From: Pedobacter xixiisoli
Lineage (GTDB): Bacteria > Bacteroidota > Bacteroidia > Sphingobacteriales > Sphingobacteriaceae
Reading direction: 5' to 3'
DNA: 64,000 bases
Assembly: GCF_900215335.1 (NCBI RefSeq)
Contig: NZ_OCMT01000005.1
Location: 238,130 to 302,129 of the forward strand
Part shown: in pieces, positions 35,361 through 43,633 of the stretch
How the letters are laid out: each line of letters begins with the position of its first letter
Numbering within the stretch: the first letter of the stretch is position 1
The notes under the pieces: model-generated
What the model saw: only the letters and a program-made list of their open reading frames with translations
The model's database searches: none
Told to the model about the DNA's origin: nothing
Position numbers and translations under genes: made by a program

Positions 35361-35424
35361 AACCATTAAGAAATTAAGAAACATTAAGGGGTAACTCTTA
35401 ATTCATCTTCATTTCTTAATGGTT
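35361..35424. repeat. Dispersed repeat copy 2 with its own 14-base inverted repeat
   Basis: 35361-35388 is the exact reverse complement of 24412-24439. In addition AACCATTAAGAAAT (35361-35374) is the perfect inverse of 35411-35424, so the gap between the GDPD-like gene and the HMA gene can fold into a hairpin. Confidence 0.7.
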
Positions 35425-35434
35425 AATTAAAATG

Positions 35435-35644
35435 CTAAATTCTCTCGGCTTTATACCCAATCTTCGATAAAGATTTTATCAAATCAGCCTCGTCAATATG
35501 CTCTCCTTCTATGGTCAAAACCTTATCGGGATTTTCCGTGTCTACTGACCAGCTATTTACATTTTCTTGCTCGTTAAGTACTGGTGTAACTTTGGCAACA
35601 CAAGCGCCGCAGTTTATCGTTGTTTTAAATTTTAATGTATCCAT
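35435..35644 (-). CDS. Small heavy-metal-associated (CopZ-like) metallochaperone
   Basis: 69 residues forming one ferredoxin-like HMA domain. The metal site is NCGACVAKV (CxxC) near residue 12, and the terminal strand carries IGYKAE. It would bind Cu(I) and pass it to the ATPase. It is encoded 99 bases downstream of copA on the same strand. The motif lacks the Met of the usual MxCxxC, a mild variation. Confidence 0.88.
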   Translation of the reverse strand: MDTLKFKTTINCGACVAKVTPVLNEQENVNSWSVDTENPDKVLTIEGEHIDEADLIKSLSKIGYKAERI

Positions 35645-35743
35645 TTGTTAAGTAAAATTTTAAAAGTAAAAATTAAAAAGTTTTTGAGTAGTTCGTTAAG
35701 CTGCTGTTGATTTTGAAATTAACCGATTTAAACAATTAATCAG

Positions 35744-38164
35744 TTAAACTTTATATTTCAATCTCAAACTATTGCTCACTACACTTACCGAGCTTAATGC
35801 CATTGCCGCACCAGCCCACATGGGGTCTAATAAAAATCCATTAATTGGAAATAATATGCCGGCCGCAATTGGAATGCCAATAATATTATAAATAAATGCC
35901 CAGAATAGATTCTGTTTAATCGCTTGAACTGTGTTTTTAGATAAATGTATCGCCTCTGGAATTTTCGTCAAATCAGAAGAAATAATCGTCATTTTTGCTA
36001 CGTCCATGGCAATATCGCTTCCTTTGCCCATCGCAATACTTACATCGGCTTGGGCAAGTGCCGTACTATCATTTATACCATCGCCCACCATCGCTACAAC
36101 CTTGCCGCTCTCTTGAAGTTTTTTCGTAAAAGCAGCTTTGTCGGCAGGTAATACATTTGCTCTATATTCATTAATACCAAGTTGGTCGGCTACTGCTCTA
36201 GCAGTCTGTTCATTATCACCAGTGAGCATATAAACCGTAATTCCATCTTTTTGCAGCTGCTGTACAGCTTGTTTAGAAGTAGCTTTAATTTGGTCGGCGA
36301 TAGCAATGGCAGCGAGCACTCTTTTATTGTTACAGAAAAGCACTAACGTTTGGGCAGCTTCCAATTGTTGGTCAACCCAGTTTTTAACTTCTGACGAGAT
36401 TTCAACCTCTCGCTTTTTGACTAGCAGTTCGTTGCCAATAATGTAGACGCTTTGCTCAAACTTTCCTTCTATACCTTGTCCGCTGATGTTTTCTACAGCA
36501 ATGCCCTGTAAGAACTGAGACTTATCTTTTAAGTGTTCGGTAATCGCATCTGCTAAAGGATGCTCCGATGATTTTTCAATGCTATAAAGAATGTTCTGAT
36601 GTTGTTCATTAAATTCTTCGAACCATTTAATAGCAGTTACTTTCGGCTTGCCTTCGGTAATGGTACCCGTTTTATCAAGGATAATGGCATTTACCTTCTT
36701 TGCCAGTTCTAAGCTTTCTGCATCCTTAATTAAAATACCTTTTTCTGCACCTTTGCCCACACCAACCATGATGGCTGTAGGCGTAGCCAAACCTAAAGCA
36801 CAAGGACAGGCGATTACCAATACCGTTACAAAAGCAACAATGCCTTGGCTTAAACCGCTCTCACCACCTAAAATCATCCAAATTAGTAAGCTTAAAATAG
36901 CAATGCCAATTACAATCGGGACAAACACAGCGGCAATTTTATCCACTAATTTTTGCACAGGCGCTTTACTGCCTTGCGCATCTTCCACCATTTTAATGAT
37001 GTGGGCCAAAATAGTATCGCTTCCAACTTTTTCGGCTTTAAACTGAAAACTTCCTTTTTGATTAATTGTTCCCCCAAACACAGCAGACCCTTCGGTTTTC
37101 GAAACAGGAATCGGTTCGCCACTAATCATACTTTCATCAAGATAAGAACTGCCATTAACCACCAATCCATCAACGGCAATACGCTCGCCAGGTTTCACTA
37201 AAAGGATGTCACCAACATTAACTGAGCTGATAGAAACTTGCATTTGATGCCCGTTCTCATGAACTATCGTAACATGTTTAGGTTGTAAGCCAATCAACTT
37301 TTTAATGGCTGATGAAGTATTTCCCTTCGCTTTTTCTTCCAATAGCTTTCCTAGAAGGATAAATGCAATGACAATACCAGCCGCCTCAAAATAAACATGA
37401 GAATGAATGCCCATGCGGTGCATAAAATCTGGGAATAATGTAATGAGTACGCTGTAGATATAAGCTGTTCCGGTACTTATGGCAACTAAAGTGTCCATAT
37501 TCGCAGAGCGATGTTTAGCCTGCTTCCAAGCGCCTACAAAAAACTGACTGCCATAAATGAAAATCATTGGCGTAGCTAAAGCCCACATGATGTAGTTTCC
37601 ATAAGGCATATCCATAAAAAACATCCCAATAACAAATAAAGGAACAGCTAAAATTAATGCGCCGATAGCTCGTTTTCTTAATGCCTGATATTGATTTGCC
37701 TTGATGTCAGCAAGCGATTCTTTTGCTTCGTTACTGTCGTCGATAAGCAAGTCATAACCTGCAGCTTGCACTGCTTCTTTCATTGCTTGTGCCGTTACCA
37801 AGCTAGGAATGTATTCTACCTTTGCCGAAGTATTCGCATAATTTACTTCTGCTTTTACCACACCAACCTGATTATTTAAAGTAGCTTCCGTATTAGCCGC
37901 ACAAGAAGCGCAAGACATATTGGTAACAGGAAATGTTTGTTTAACAGTAGTTACCTCATAACCTAAATCTCTAATCTGTTTCACGGCAGCTTGTACTGCT
38001 TCTTCTGGATATTTTTTAGCCGTAATTAAAGCTCTGTGGTTATTCAATTCTACTGTGTGAGAAGTGATTTCTTTGATTTCTGATAGTCCTTTGTCGACGA
38101 TGAGCGCACAATGTTCACTGTCTACATTTTCTAAAGGAATATATATAGGGTTTTCCGTTTTCAT
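35744..38164 (-). CDS. copA: Copper-translocating P-type ATPase CopA
   Basis: 806 residues. The first HMA-like domain (about 1-75) has lost CxxC (only DSEHC remains). The second (about 78-145) has MSCASC. P1B-ATPase motifs follow: ISGEPIPVSKT (actuator), CPCALG (ion site in the membrane), DKTGT (phosphorylated Asp), SSEHPLAD, and GDGINDSTALAQAD. About eight membrane helices are visible, with a C-terminal MSxxSVxxNSLRL helix typical of Cu(I) exporters. It exports cytoplasmic copper. Confidence 0.95.
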   Translation of the reverse strand: MKTENPIYIPLENVDSEHCALIVDKGLSEIKEITSHTVELNNHRALITAKKYPEEAVQAAVKQIRDLGYEVTTVKQTFPVTNMSCASCAANTEATLNNQVGVVKAEVNYANTSAKVEYIPSLVTAQAMKEAVQAAGYDLLIDDSNEAKESLADIKANQYQALRKRAIGALILAVPLFVIGMFFMDMPYGNYIMWALATPMIFIYGSQFFVGAWKQAKHRSANMDTLVAISTGTAYIYSVLITLFPDFMHRMGIHSHVYFEAAGIVIAFILLGKLLEEKAKGNTSSAIKKLIGLQPKHVTIVHENGHQMQVSISSVNVGDILLVKPGERIAVDGLVVNGSSYLDESMISGEPIPVSKTEGSAVFGGTINQKGSFQFKAEKVGSDTILAHIIKMVEDAQGSKAPVQKLVDKIAAVFVPIVIGIAILSLLIWMILGGESGLSQGIVAFVTVLVIACPCALGLATPTAIMVGVGKGAEKGILIKDAESLELAKKVNAIILDKTGTITEGKPKVTAIKWFEEFNEQHQNILYSIEKSSEHPLADAITEHLKDKSQFLQGIAVENISGQGIEGKFEQSVYIIGNELLVKKREVEISSEVKNWVDQQLEAAQTLVLFCNNKRVLAAIAIADQIKATSKQAVQQLQKDGITVYMLTGDNEQTARAVADQLGINEYRANVLPADKAAFTKKLQESGKVVAMVGDGINDSTALAQADVSIAMGKGSDIAMDVAKMTIISSDLTKIPEAIHLSKNTVQAIKQNLFWAFIYNIIGIPIAAGILFPINGFLLDPMWAGAAMALSSVSVVSNSLRLKYKV

Positions 38165-38181
38165 GGTTTTCTTTAATGAAA

Positions 38182-38189
38182 CAAAATTA
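38182..38189 (-). promoter_or_regulatory. -7 promoter element of copA
   Basis: On the minus strand this reads TAATTTTG, a full TAnnTTTG match 17 bases before the copA ATG. Confidence 0.5.
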
Positions 38190-38191
38190 GC

Positions 38192-38209
38192 TACACAGAA
38201 TCAGGTGTA
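38192..38209. promoter_or_regulatory. Dyad upstream of copA, possible copper-responsive operator
   Basis: TACAC and GTGTA flank an 8-base centre directly upstream of the copA -7 element. The position suits a metal-responsive regulator, but no regulator gene is adjacent and the sequence matches no operator I can name with confidence. Confidence 0.3.
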
Positions 38210-38307
38210 CGTTACATTATTCCCTTAAACCTTTACATCTTTGCCCATGTATAAAATCTGTACATCTTCTGATTACTTATAATTAACAAAATTATAACAT
38301 ATACCGA

Positions 38308-38339
38308 TTTGGTTTTTGGTTCATTTTTTATTAAATTTG
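38308..38339 (+). promoter_or_regulatory. Full-consensus Bacteroidota promoter before a 36-codon frame
   Basis: TTTG (38308-38311), 20 bases, then TAAATTTG (38332-38339). Both elements and the spacing match the published Bacteroidota promoter consensus. The next ATG is at 38359. Confidence 0.6.
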
Positions 38340-38358
38340 TAATAATAGCATTATAATT

Positions 38359-38469
38359 ATGAGTCAAGAAATATTAGAAATTTCTGTAAGAGTTGACGAG
38401 CAGTTTGATGTGAACTTTAATCTTAGCGATGGTGTTTTAGGTTTAATTCTAAGCATTTTTGAAGGTTAA
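38359..38469 (+). CDS. Possible 36-residue peptide of unknown function
   Basis: The frame runs from ATG 38359 to TAA 38467-38469 and encodes an acidic peptide beginning MSQEILEISVRVDEQ and ending LGLILSIFEG. Its support is the strong promoter 20 bases upstream and its place in the otherwise unoccupied 438-base gap between copA and rlmD (38165-38602). The C-terminal half is hydrophobic. I know no homologue. A short transcript without translation is an alternative. Confidence 0.4.
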   Translation: MSQEILEISVRVDEQFDVNFNLSDGVLGLILSIFEG

Positions 38470-38589
38470 TTTGCACAGCTGATTTTCTATTTTAATTTTC
38501 AGGCAATTGGTCTGTTAGCTATTACTTTGTCCCAACTTTACGTATTTAGTCATTTAATCATTCAAAATTCAATCATTAAATAAACGTCG

Positions 38590-38597
38590 TATATTTG
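38590..38597 (+). promoter_or_regulatory. -7 promoter element directly before rlmD
   Basis: TATATTTG, full match, ends 5 bases before the rlmD ATG at 38603. As for cysS, a transcript from it would begin at or very near the start codon. Confidence 0.5.
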
Positions 38598-38602
38598 CGC
38601 CA

Positions 38603-40033
38603 ATGAGCAGAAAAAGAAAAAATACTGAACCTATCAGGATTTCTGGTTTAAGTATTATTGATATTGCCGAAGAAGGCAAAGGGGTGGGCAAAGCCGATGA
38701 ATTGGTAATCTTCGTTGATAAGGCCGTTCCTGGCGATGTAGTTGATGTACGTTTGGTAAAGAAAAAGAAAAACTTTGCAGAAGCGGTAATTGAAACTTTA
38801 CATACGCCATCCGCTTTGCGACAAGATGCTTTTTGTAGCCATTTTGGTACTTGCGGCGGTTGTAAATGGCAGCACATGCAGTACGATGCGCAATTGACTT
38901 ACAAACAGAAAAGTGTAGAGTCTGCTTTACAACGTTTAGGTAAAATAGATGTAAGTAATATCGAACCAATTTTAGGTTCTACTGAAAATCAATATTATCG
39001 TAATAAGTTAGAATATACTTTCTCTAATAAACGTTGGCTAGATGCTGCGGATATGGCTGACCAACCTGAAGGAAGAGAAATGAATGCTTTGGGTTTTCAC
39101 GTTCCTGGCAGGTTTGACAAAATTTTAGGAGTTGAGCATTGCTATTTACAAGCAGACCCAAGCAATCAAATTCGTTTAAAGGTTCGTGATTATGCGTTGG
39201 CACACAACTTAAGTTTTTACGATTTACGTAATCACGAAGGAGAAATGCGTAACCTAATTATCCGTACCTCTAGCACTGGAGAAGTAATGGTCGGTGTGGT
39301 TTTCGCTTATGCTGAACAAGCAAAGATTGATGGCTTAATGGAATACCTGAAAGCCACTTTCCCAGAAATTACATCGTTGCAGTACATTGTAAATCATAAA
39401 AAGAACGATACAATTTTTGATCAAGAGGTAATCACTTACGCTGGTCGTGACCATATTTTCGAGGAAATGCCTCTAGGTAATGGAAAAAGTGTGAAATACA
39501 AAATCGGTATCAAATCCTTCTATCAAACTAACTCTGAGCAGGCTTACGAGCTGTATCGCATTACTAAAGAATTTGCTGACTTAAAAGGCGATGAACTGGT
39601 TTACGACTTATACACCGGAGCGGGAACCATCGCTAATTTTGTAGCGCATAGTGCAAAACAAGTGGTTGGTGTAGAATATGTGCCGTCTGCAATTGAAGAT
39701 GCGAAGTTCAATTCTCAACTTAACGGAATTGATAATACTATCTTTTATGCCGGTGATATGAAAGACATCCTGACAAGAGATTTTATAGCAGAACATGGCA
39801 AGCCAGATGTGGTAATAACCGACCCGCCCAGAGCTGGAATGCACCAAGATGTGGTAGACCGTTTGTTAGAGATGGAAGCAGAGAAGATTGTTTACGTAAG
39901 TTGTAATGCGGCAACGCAGGCTAGAGATTTAGCTTTGCTTACCGAAAAATATGAAGTGGTTCGTATTAAACCTGTGGATATGTTTCCGCATACGCAACAC
40001 GTAGAAAATGTGGTTTTGCTAAAACTTAAATAA
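38603..40033 (+). CDS. rlmD: 23S rRNA (uracil-C5)-methyltransferase RlmD family
   Basis: 476 residues. An N-terminal TRAM domain (about 8-65) binds RNA. The [4Fe-4S] cysteines are in FCSHFGTCGGCKWQHMQY. The Rossmann methyltransferase domain has LVYDLYTGAGTIANF, VVGVEYVPSAIEDA and VITDPPRAGMH, and the catalytic Cys is in VYVSCNAATQARDL. It methylates a uridine of 23S rRNA. In Bacteroidota the exact target (1939 or 747) is not certain from sequence. Confidence 0.92.
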   Translation: MSRKRKNTEPIRISGLSIIDIAEEGKGVGKADELVIFVDKAVPGDVVDVRLVKKKKNFAEAVIETLHTPSALRQDAFCSHFGTCGGCKWQHMQYDAQLTYKQKSVESALQRLGKIDVSNIEPILGSTENQYYRNKLEYTFSNKRWLDAADMADQPEGREMNALGFHVPGRFDKILGVEHCYLQADPSNQIRLKVRDYALAHNLSFYDLRNHEGEMRNLIIRTSSTGEVMVGVVFAYAEQAKIDGLMEYLKATFPEITSLQYIVNHKKNDTIFDQEVITYAGRDHIFEEMPLGNGKSVKYKIGIKSFYQTNSEQAYELYRITKEFADLKGDELVYDLYTGAGTIANFVAHSAKQVVGVEYVPSAIEDAKFNSQLNGIDNTIFYAGDMKDILTRDFIAEHGKPDVVITDPPRAGMHQDVVDRLLEMEAEKIVYVSCNAATQARDLALLTEKYEVVRIKPVDMFPHTQHVENVVLLKLK

Positions 40034-40075
40034 TTTCCTTCTGTTACAGAGTGAATTGAATATCAAATAGCTTTT

Positions 40076-40633
40076 ATGATGCAGATGAAAAGATATTGTT
40101 TTTTGCTACTGTTGGTAGGGGTAATGTTTGCCTGTAGAAACGGAGAAACGAAAGAAGTGGAGGTGAGCACCAAAACTTTTAGGATGGATGCAGATACGAC
40201 TTTGGTGGATACGTTGCTGCTTAGCGAAAAAGATACAGCCTTTGTCATTAAACCGAAAGTAGCGCAAGATCCTACGTTGCAAGAAAAGAAAGTGTTCGAA
40301 ATCAATGTACTCTTTAGTAACAAAAAATGGCCAGCCTTAAATTTTAAGCAGGCCATTGGTGCAGATATTTATTTAGTTAAGGATTTAGATGGCGATAATC
40401 AACCTGAGTTATTACTTAGACCAGAATGGTTTAGCAGTTGTTGGGCAAGTATCAATCTATTTAGCATGAAAGACAATACTTGGAAAATGCTCAAAAAGGG
40501 TAGCATGTACTTTTGTGCCGATGAATATCCTTTAGCTAAGCGTATAGAAGAAAAAAACAATAAATATTACCTGCTTACTGATAGTTTGGCAGATGATCAA
40601 TTTATAATTAATAAAAACGAAATCAAGTTTTAA
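40076..40633 (+). CDS. Lipoprotein of unknown function
   Basis: 185 residues with lipobox VMFAC (Cys about 20) after a strong hydrophobic core. The mature part is mixed alpha/beta. It has LVKDLDGDNQPELLLRPEW, a DxDxDxxxE-like calcium-binding or VCBS-type loop, near residue 105. I do not recognise the family. It ends 3 bases before the next gene, so the two are probably cotranslated and functionally linked. Met3 or Met5 could also be the start. Confidence 0.7.
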   Translation: MMQMKRYCFLLLLVGVMFACRNGETKEVEVSTKTFRMDADTTLVDTLLLSEKDTAFVIKPKVAQDPTLQEKKVFEINVLFSNKKWPALNFKQAIGADIYLVKDLDGDNQPELLLRPEWFSSCWASINLFSMKDNTWKMLKKGSMYFCADEYPLAKRIEEKNNKYYLLTDSLADDQFIINKNEIKF

Positions 40634-40636
40634 GAT

Positions 40637-41044
40637 ATGGAATCGGAAGAATTGTTAGGAGGTGGAAATCCTAATGGGGAACAAAAAGAAGAAAAAAAGC
40701 AAAGTCCTTTATTAAGTTTAGAAAAGGATTTAGAGTTCTATGTTGACTCCATCAAAGAGGTGGCCGTAGAAATTATGGTAGAAGGCATATCAGCTGCACC
40801 AATTTTCATAGCGCATCAACACGAGGTGAAGTTGGGAGAAATGATTTTAAACAGAGAAGAGTTAAATACCAACTGGACAATACAGGCTTCTACTTTAGAA
40901 GAATTTATAGAAAAAGGAATTATCAAGCCTGAAAAGAAAGAACATTTTCTTAAAAACTACAAAAAGCCAGAAGATTTTATGTGCGTTTTTGTAATTGTAC
41001 CTGAAGGAGCTAATTTTATTTACTATCCTTATTCAAAAAACTAA
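40637..41044 (+). CDS. Cytoplasmic protein of unknown function, paired with the preceding lipoprotein gene
   Basis: 135 residues without signal or membrane segment. A charged low-complexity start (about 1-28, rich in Glu/Lys/Gly) is followed by an alpha/beta domain with EIMVEGISAAPIFIAHQHEVKLGE and a C-terminal FVIVPEGANFIYYPY strand. I do not recognise it; the compact core suggests a conserved Bacteroidota protein. Spacing of 3 bases from the lipoprotein gene indicates an operon of two. Confidence 0.65.
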   Translation: MESEELLGGGNPNGEQKEEKKQSPLLSLEKDLEFYVDSIKEVAVEIMVEGISAAPIFIAHQHEVKLGEMILNREELNTNWTIQASTLEEFIEKGIIKPEKKEHFLKNYKKPEDFMCVFVIVPEGANFIYYPYSKN

Positions 41045-41110
41045 TAACACTATACTTATCCCGTTTCTACAGGGGTTCTTAGTCAAATCATAAGTAAATT
41101 ATATAGAAAT

Positions 41111-41143
41111 AAAAAAGGCCAATACTGCATCCGCGGTATTGGC
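41111..41143 (-). terminator. Intrinsic terminator of the head-GIN protein gene
   Basis: GCCAATAC (41118-41125) and GTATTGGC (41136-41143) form the stem. Read on the minus strand, six T follow (41111-41116 as A). Confidence 0.85.
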
Positions 41144-41192
41144 ACTTAACTATTAACTAAACTAAATTTTCCTATTTGGTATCCGCTAGTGA

Positions 41193-41903
41193 TTAATTTA
41201 CGTGTATAATATCAGCACTCTTAGAGTTTGATACTTTCTTTAATGCAGCACTGCCTTTATAATGTATATCGCTACCGCCAGTAGCATTTGCTGTCAATCC
41301 TTTATTTACGAAAACGTTAGCATCCGAACCTCCACTGGTATTTACCTTTGCGTAGTTCACTTTAAACTCAAAAGCATCTACATCACTACCGCCGCTAGTG
41401 TTTAAAACCATGTTTTCTGCCGAACCTTTTAGGTTGATGTCGCTACCGCCGCTAGAAGCAATAGTGATGTCTTTGCAAACAATACTTAAATCCATGTCAG
41501 CACCTCCAGAAGATTTAATGCTTATTTTATCGGTGTTGATGGTGTTTTGAGTTTCTACATCGCTACCACCAGAAGCAGAAATACTGTTCAACTTCTTGAA
41601 GGTAACGTGAACTTGTATAGAGGTACCTTTAAATAAACGTCCCCAATTAATGCCTTCTTTATATTTAATGGTTAGATTATTCCCTTCTTGTTCAATAACT
41701 ACATCTTTAATTACATCTTCTAAACCTTTAATAACTAAGGATTCGGTACTGCCTTGGGTTAAAAACAAGTCGATGCCACTGCTTACGCCAATACTGTTGA
41801 AATTTTTGACACTTACAGTTTTAGAGCTTTGCGCCGATACATTTAACGTGATGAAGCAGGCAATAAATAGACCGCTAATTTTTAAAAGAAAAGAATTTCT
41901 CAT
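41193..41903 (-). CDS. Head-GIN domain (DUF2807) secreted protein
   Basis: 236 residues with a signal peptide (about 1-24). The rest is a repetitive right-handed beta-helix: SGGSDVET, SGGADMDL, SGGSDINL, SGGSDVDA, SGGSDANV and TGGSDIHY recur about every 18-20 residues. This is the 'putative auto-transporter adhesin head GIN' family, widespread in Bacteroidota and of unknown function; surface or periplasmic binding is likely. It is a single-gene unit with its own terminator. Confidence 0.92.
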   Translation of the reverse strand: MRNSFLLKISGLFIACFITLNVSAQSSKTVSVKNFNSIGVSSGIDLFLTQGSTESLVIKGLEDVIKDVVIEQEGNNLTIKYKEGINWGRLFKGTSIQVHVTFKKLNSISASGGSDVETQNTINTDKISIKSSGGADMDLSIVCKDITIASSGGSDINLKGSAENMVLNTSGGSDVDAFEFKVNYAKVNTSGGSDANVFVNKGLTANATGGSDIHYKGSAALKKVSNSKSADIIHVN

Positions 41904-42032
41904 GATGTTTCGAAAATTGGTTTAATCATTAGACGCACGTTAACTGCCAAACGTTGCACCAATAACTAAAAAAAAATCGATATTTGATATTGAAGCTTAA
42001 AATCGTTCTTTTGTATAATAAATCTCAGCAAG

Positions 42033-42542
42033 ATGCCCCAAAATCAATTACTCATTTTAGATAAGAAGCAAATCCAGCAAAAAATCAATAGAATTGCTTA
42101 TCAGATATTAGAAGATAATATGGATGAGAAAGAAATTGTACTTGCTGGAATATGGGATAGAGGTTATAAATTGGCTGTTCGTTTAGAAAAAACACTAAAA
42201 GAAATTTCTGAATTTAAAACCACCTTATTGCGTGTAGATTTAGAAAAACAAAGCAGCAAGTTAATCGCCAAAACCGATTTGCCAGAAAGCAACTGGAAAA
42301 ACAAAGTCATTATTTTGGTAGATGATGTACTGAACAGTGGTAAAACCCTTGCTTATGGTTTGGGTGTGTTTTTGAATACTCCCCACAAGAAAATCAGAAC
42401 AGTGGTTTTGGTGGATAGAAGCCATAAAATTTTTCCAATTGCAACAGATTTTGTTGGTTTAGAGCTGGCTACGGTACTTAAGGAACATGTAGATGTAATT
42501 ATGGATGTAGAAGGTGAAGAAGACAGGGTTTATTTGAGCTAG
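42033..42542 (+). CDS. Phosphoribosyltransferase-family protein (PyrR-like)
   Basis: 169 residues with a type I PRTase fold. The PRPP loop is VIILVDDVLNSGKTLAYGL (about 88-106). An IWDRGYKLAVRLEK block precedes it, and a VVLVDRSHKIFPIATDFVGLELA strand follows, all as in PyrR-type proteins. In PyrR this gives uracil phosphoribosyltransferase activity or pyr mRNA binding. No pyr genes are near, so the role is open. Confidence 0.85.
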   Translation: MPQNQLLILDKKQIQQKINRIAYQILEDNMDEKEIVLAGIWDRGYKLAVRLEKTLKEISEFKTTLLRVDLEKQSSKLIAKTDLPESNWKNKVIILVDDVLNSGKTLAYGLGVFLNTPHKKIRTVVLVDRSHKIFPIATDFVGLELATVLKEHVDVIMDVEGEEDRVYLS

Positions 42543-42578
42543 TACTATTTCTGTGTAGCACTAGCCCGTCTGATGATT

Positions 42579-43556
42579 CTACCTTTTTCTTTTTCTATTA
42601 ACTACATATTCCTCTATGGCTTCTTTTGTGGTAAGCCAATTTTTGCCCTCTTTATATGCATCTATTTTGCCCGTTCGTGCTAATAGGCTAACATATTCTT
42701 GTCCATAAGGAAAATCAGGCTCTGATACGATGCTAGAGATTGGTTCATAATCATCGTAGCTATTGCCAGGCATTGCGTTGATATACATATTTAACGAACG
42801 CTCTGTAGCCTGTAACATTAATAGGCAGAGTTTATGATAGCTGCCATTGTTAGCTTGATTAAGTGCATCGTAGTATTTCTTTCTGTCATTTTTAAGGATA
42901 ATAGCGGGTGGAAATCCTTTTCTCATTAACAATAAATTCATCGCTAAACGAACTGTGCGCCCGTTTCCGTCAAAAAATGGATGTATCCAGGCTAACTTAT
43001 GATGAAATAACGTTGCCAACACTAAATCATCTGCACCAATTGGGTTTTCATTGGTGAAAGAAACTAGTTCGTCAAGTAAATCTGGAACTTTTTTAGCGCT
43101 TGGTGGCGTAAAATTAGCGCCAACAATACGAACACCCCCGTTTCTCAATCTGCCAGCGTATTCATCTTCAATATTTTTTAAAATGTAGCTATGCAGATTT
43201 AAAATATCAATGCTCCTTAAGGTATAATCTGGATTAACTAAATTGTATAGGTAATCTATTGCTTTTTCGTGGTTTACCACTTCAAAATGTTCTCTTAGTG
43301 ATTTCCCGCCAACAGTAATGCCCTCTTCTAAAATTAACTGTGTTTCACGAAGATTGAGCGTGTTTCCTTCAATGCTATTGGAGTTGTAAGTCCATTCTAA
43401 GTTAAGTTGTTCCTTTATTTTGTGCAATACAGCGTTGGGCAAAGGTCTTGATTGATTAATCTTCGCTTTTTTTTCGTACAGCCTATCTATGTGTGGTTGT
43501 AGTTCTACTAAGTCTTCTAAATTAAATTCCCACATCTCTTTTAATATCGTTAACAA
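42579..43556 (-). CDS. Fic-domain protein with N-terminal inhibitory motif
   Basis: 325 residues. The catalytic loop is HPFFDGNGRTVR (about 195-206), a complete FIC motif. SNSIEGNTL near residue 57 matches the (S/T)xxxE(G/N) autoinhibitory helix, placed N-terminally as in class II Fic proteins. A C-terminal winged-helix-like part covers about 255-325. It would transfer AMP to a target, with the Glu restraining ATP binding. No antitoxin-like partner is adjacent, as expected for class II. Confidence 0.92.
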   Translation of the reverse strand: MLTILKEMWEFNLEDLVELQPHIDRLYEKKAKINQSRPLPNAVLHKIKEQLNLEWTYNSNSIEGNTLNLRETQLILEEGITVGGKSLREHFEVVNHEKAIDYLYNLVNPDYTLRSIDILNLHSYILKNIEDEYAGRLRNGGVRIVGANFTPPSAKKVPDLLDELVSFTNENPIGADDLVLATLFHHKLAWIHPFFDGNGRTVRLAMNLLLMRKGFPPAIILKNDRKKYYDALNQANNGSYHKLCLLMLQATERSLNMYINAMPGNSYDDYEPISSIVSEPDFPYGQEYVSLLARTGKIDAYKEGKNWLTTKEAIEEYVVNRKRKR

Positions 43557-43611
43557 ATATATTAATTTTATCCGATGTTAAAAATTTTCCTTAAATTAAA
43601 CTTCTTCTGTG

Positions 43612-43619
43612 TACCTTTG
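43612..43619 (+). promoter_or_regulatory. -7 promoter element of ispH
   Basis: TACCTTTG, full TAnnTTTG match, 14 bases before the ATG at 43634. Confidence 0.5.
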
Positions 43620-43633
43620 TTAGGTAAGAGGTT

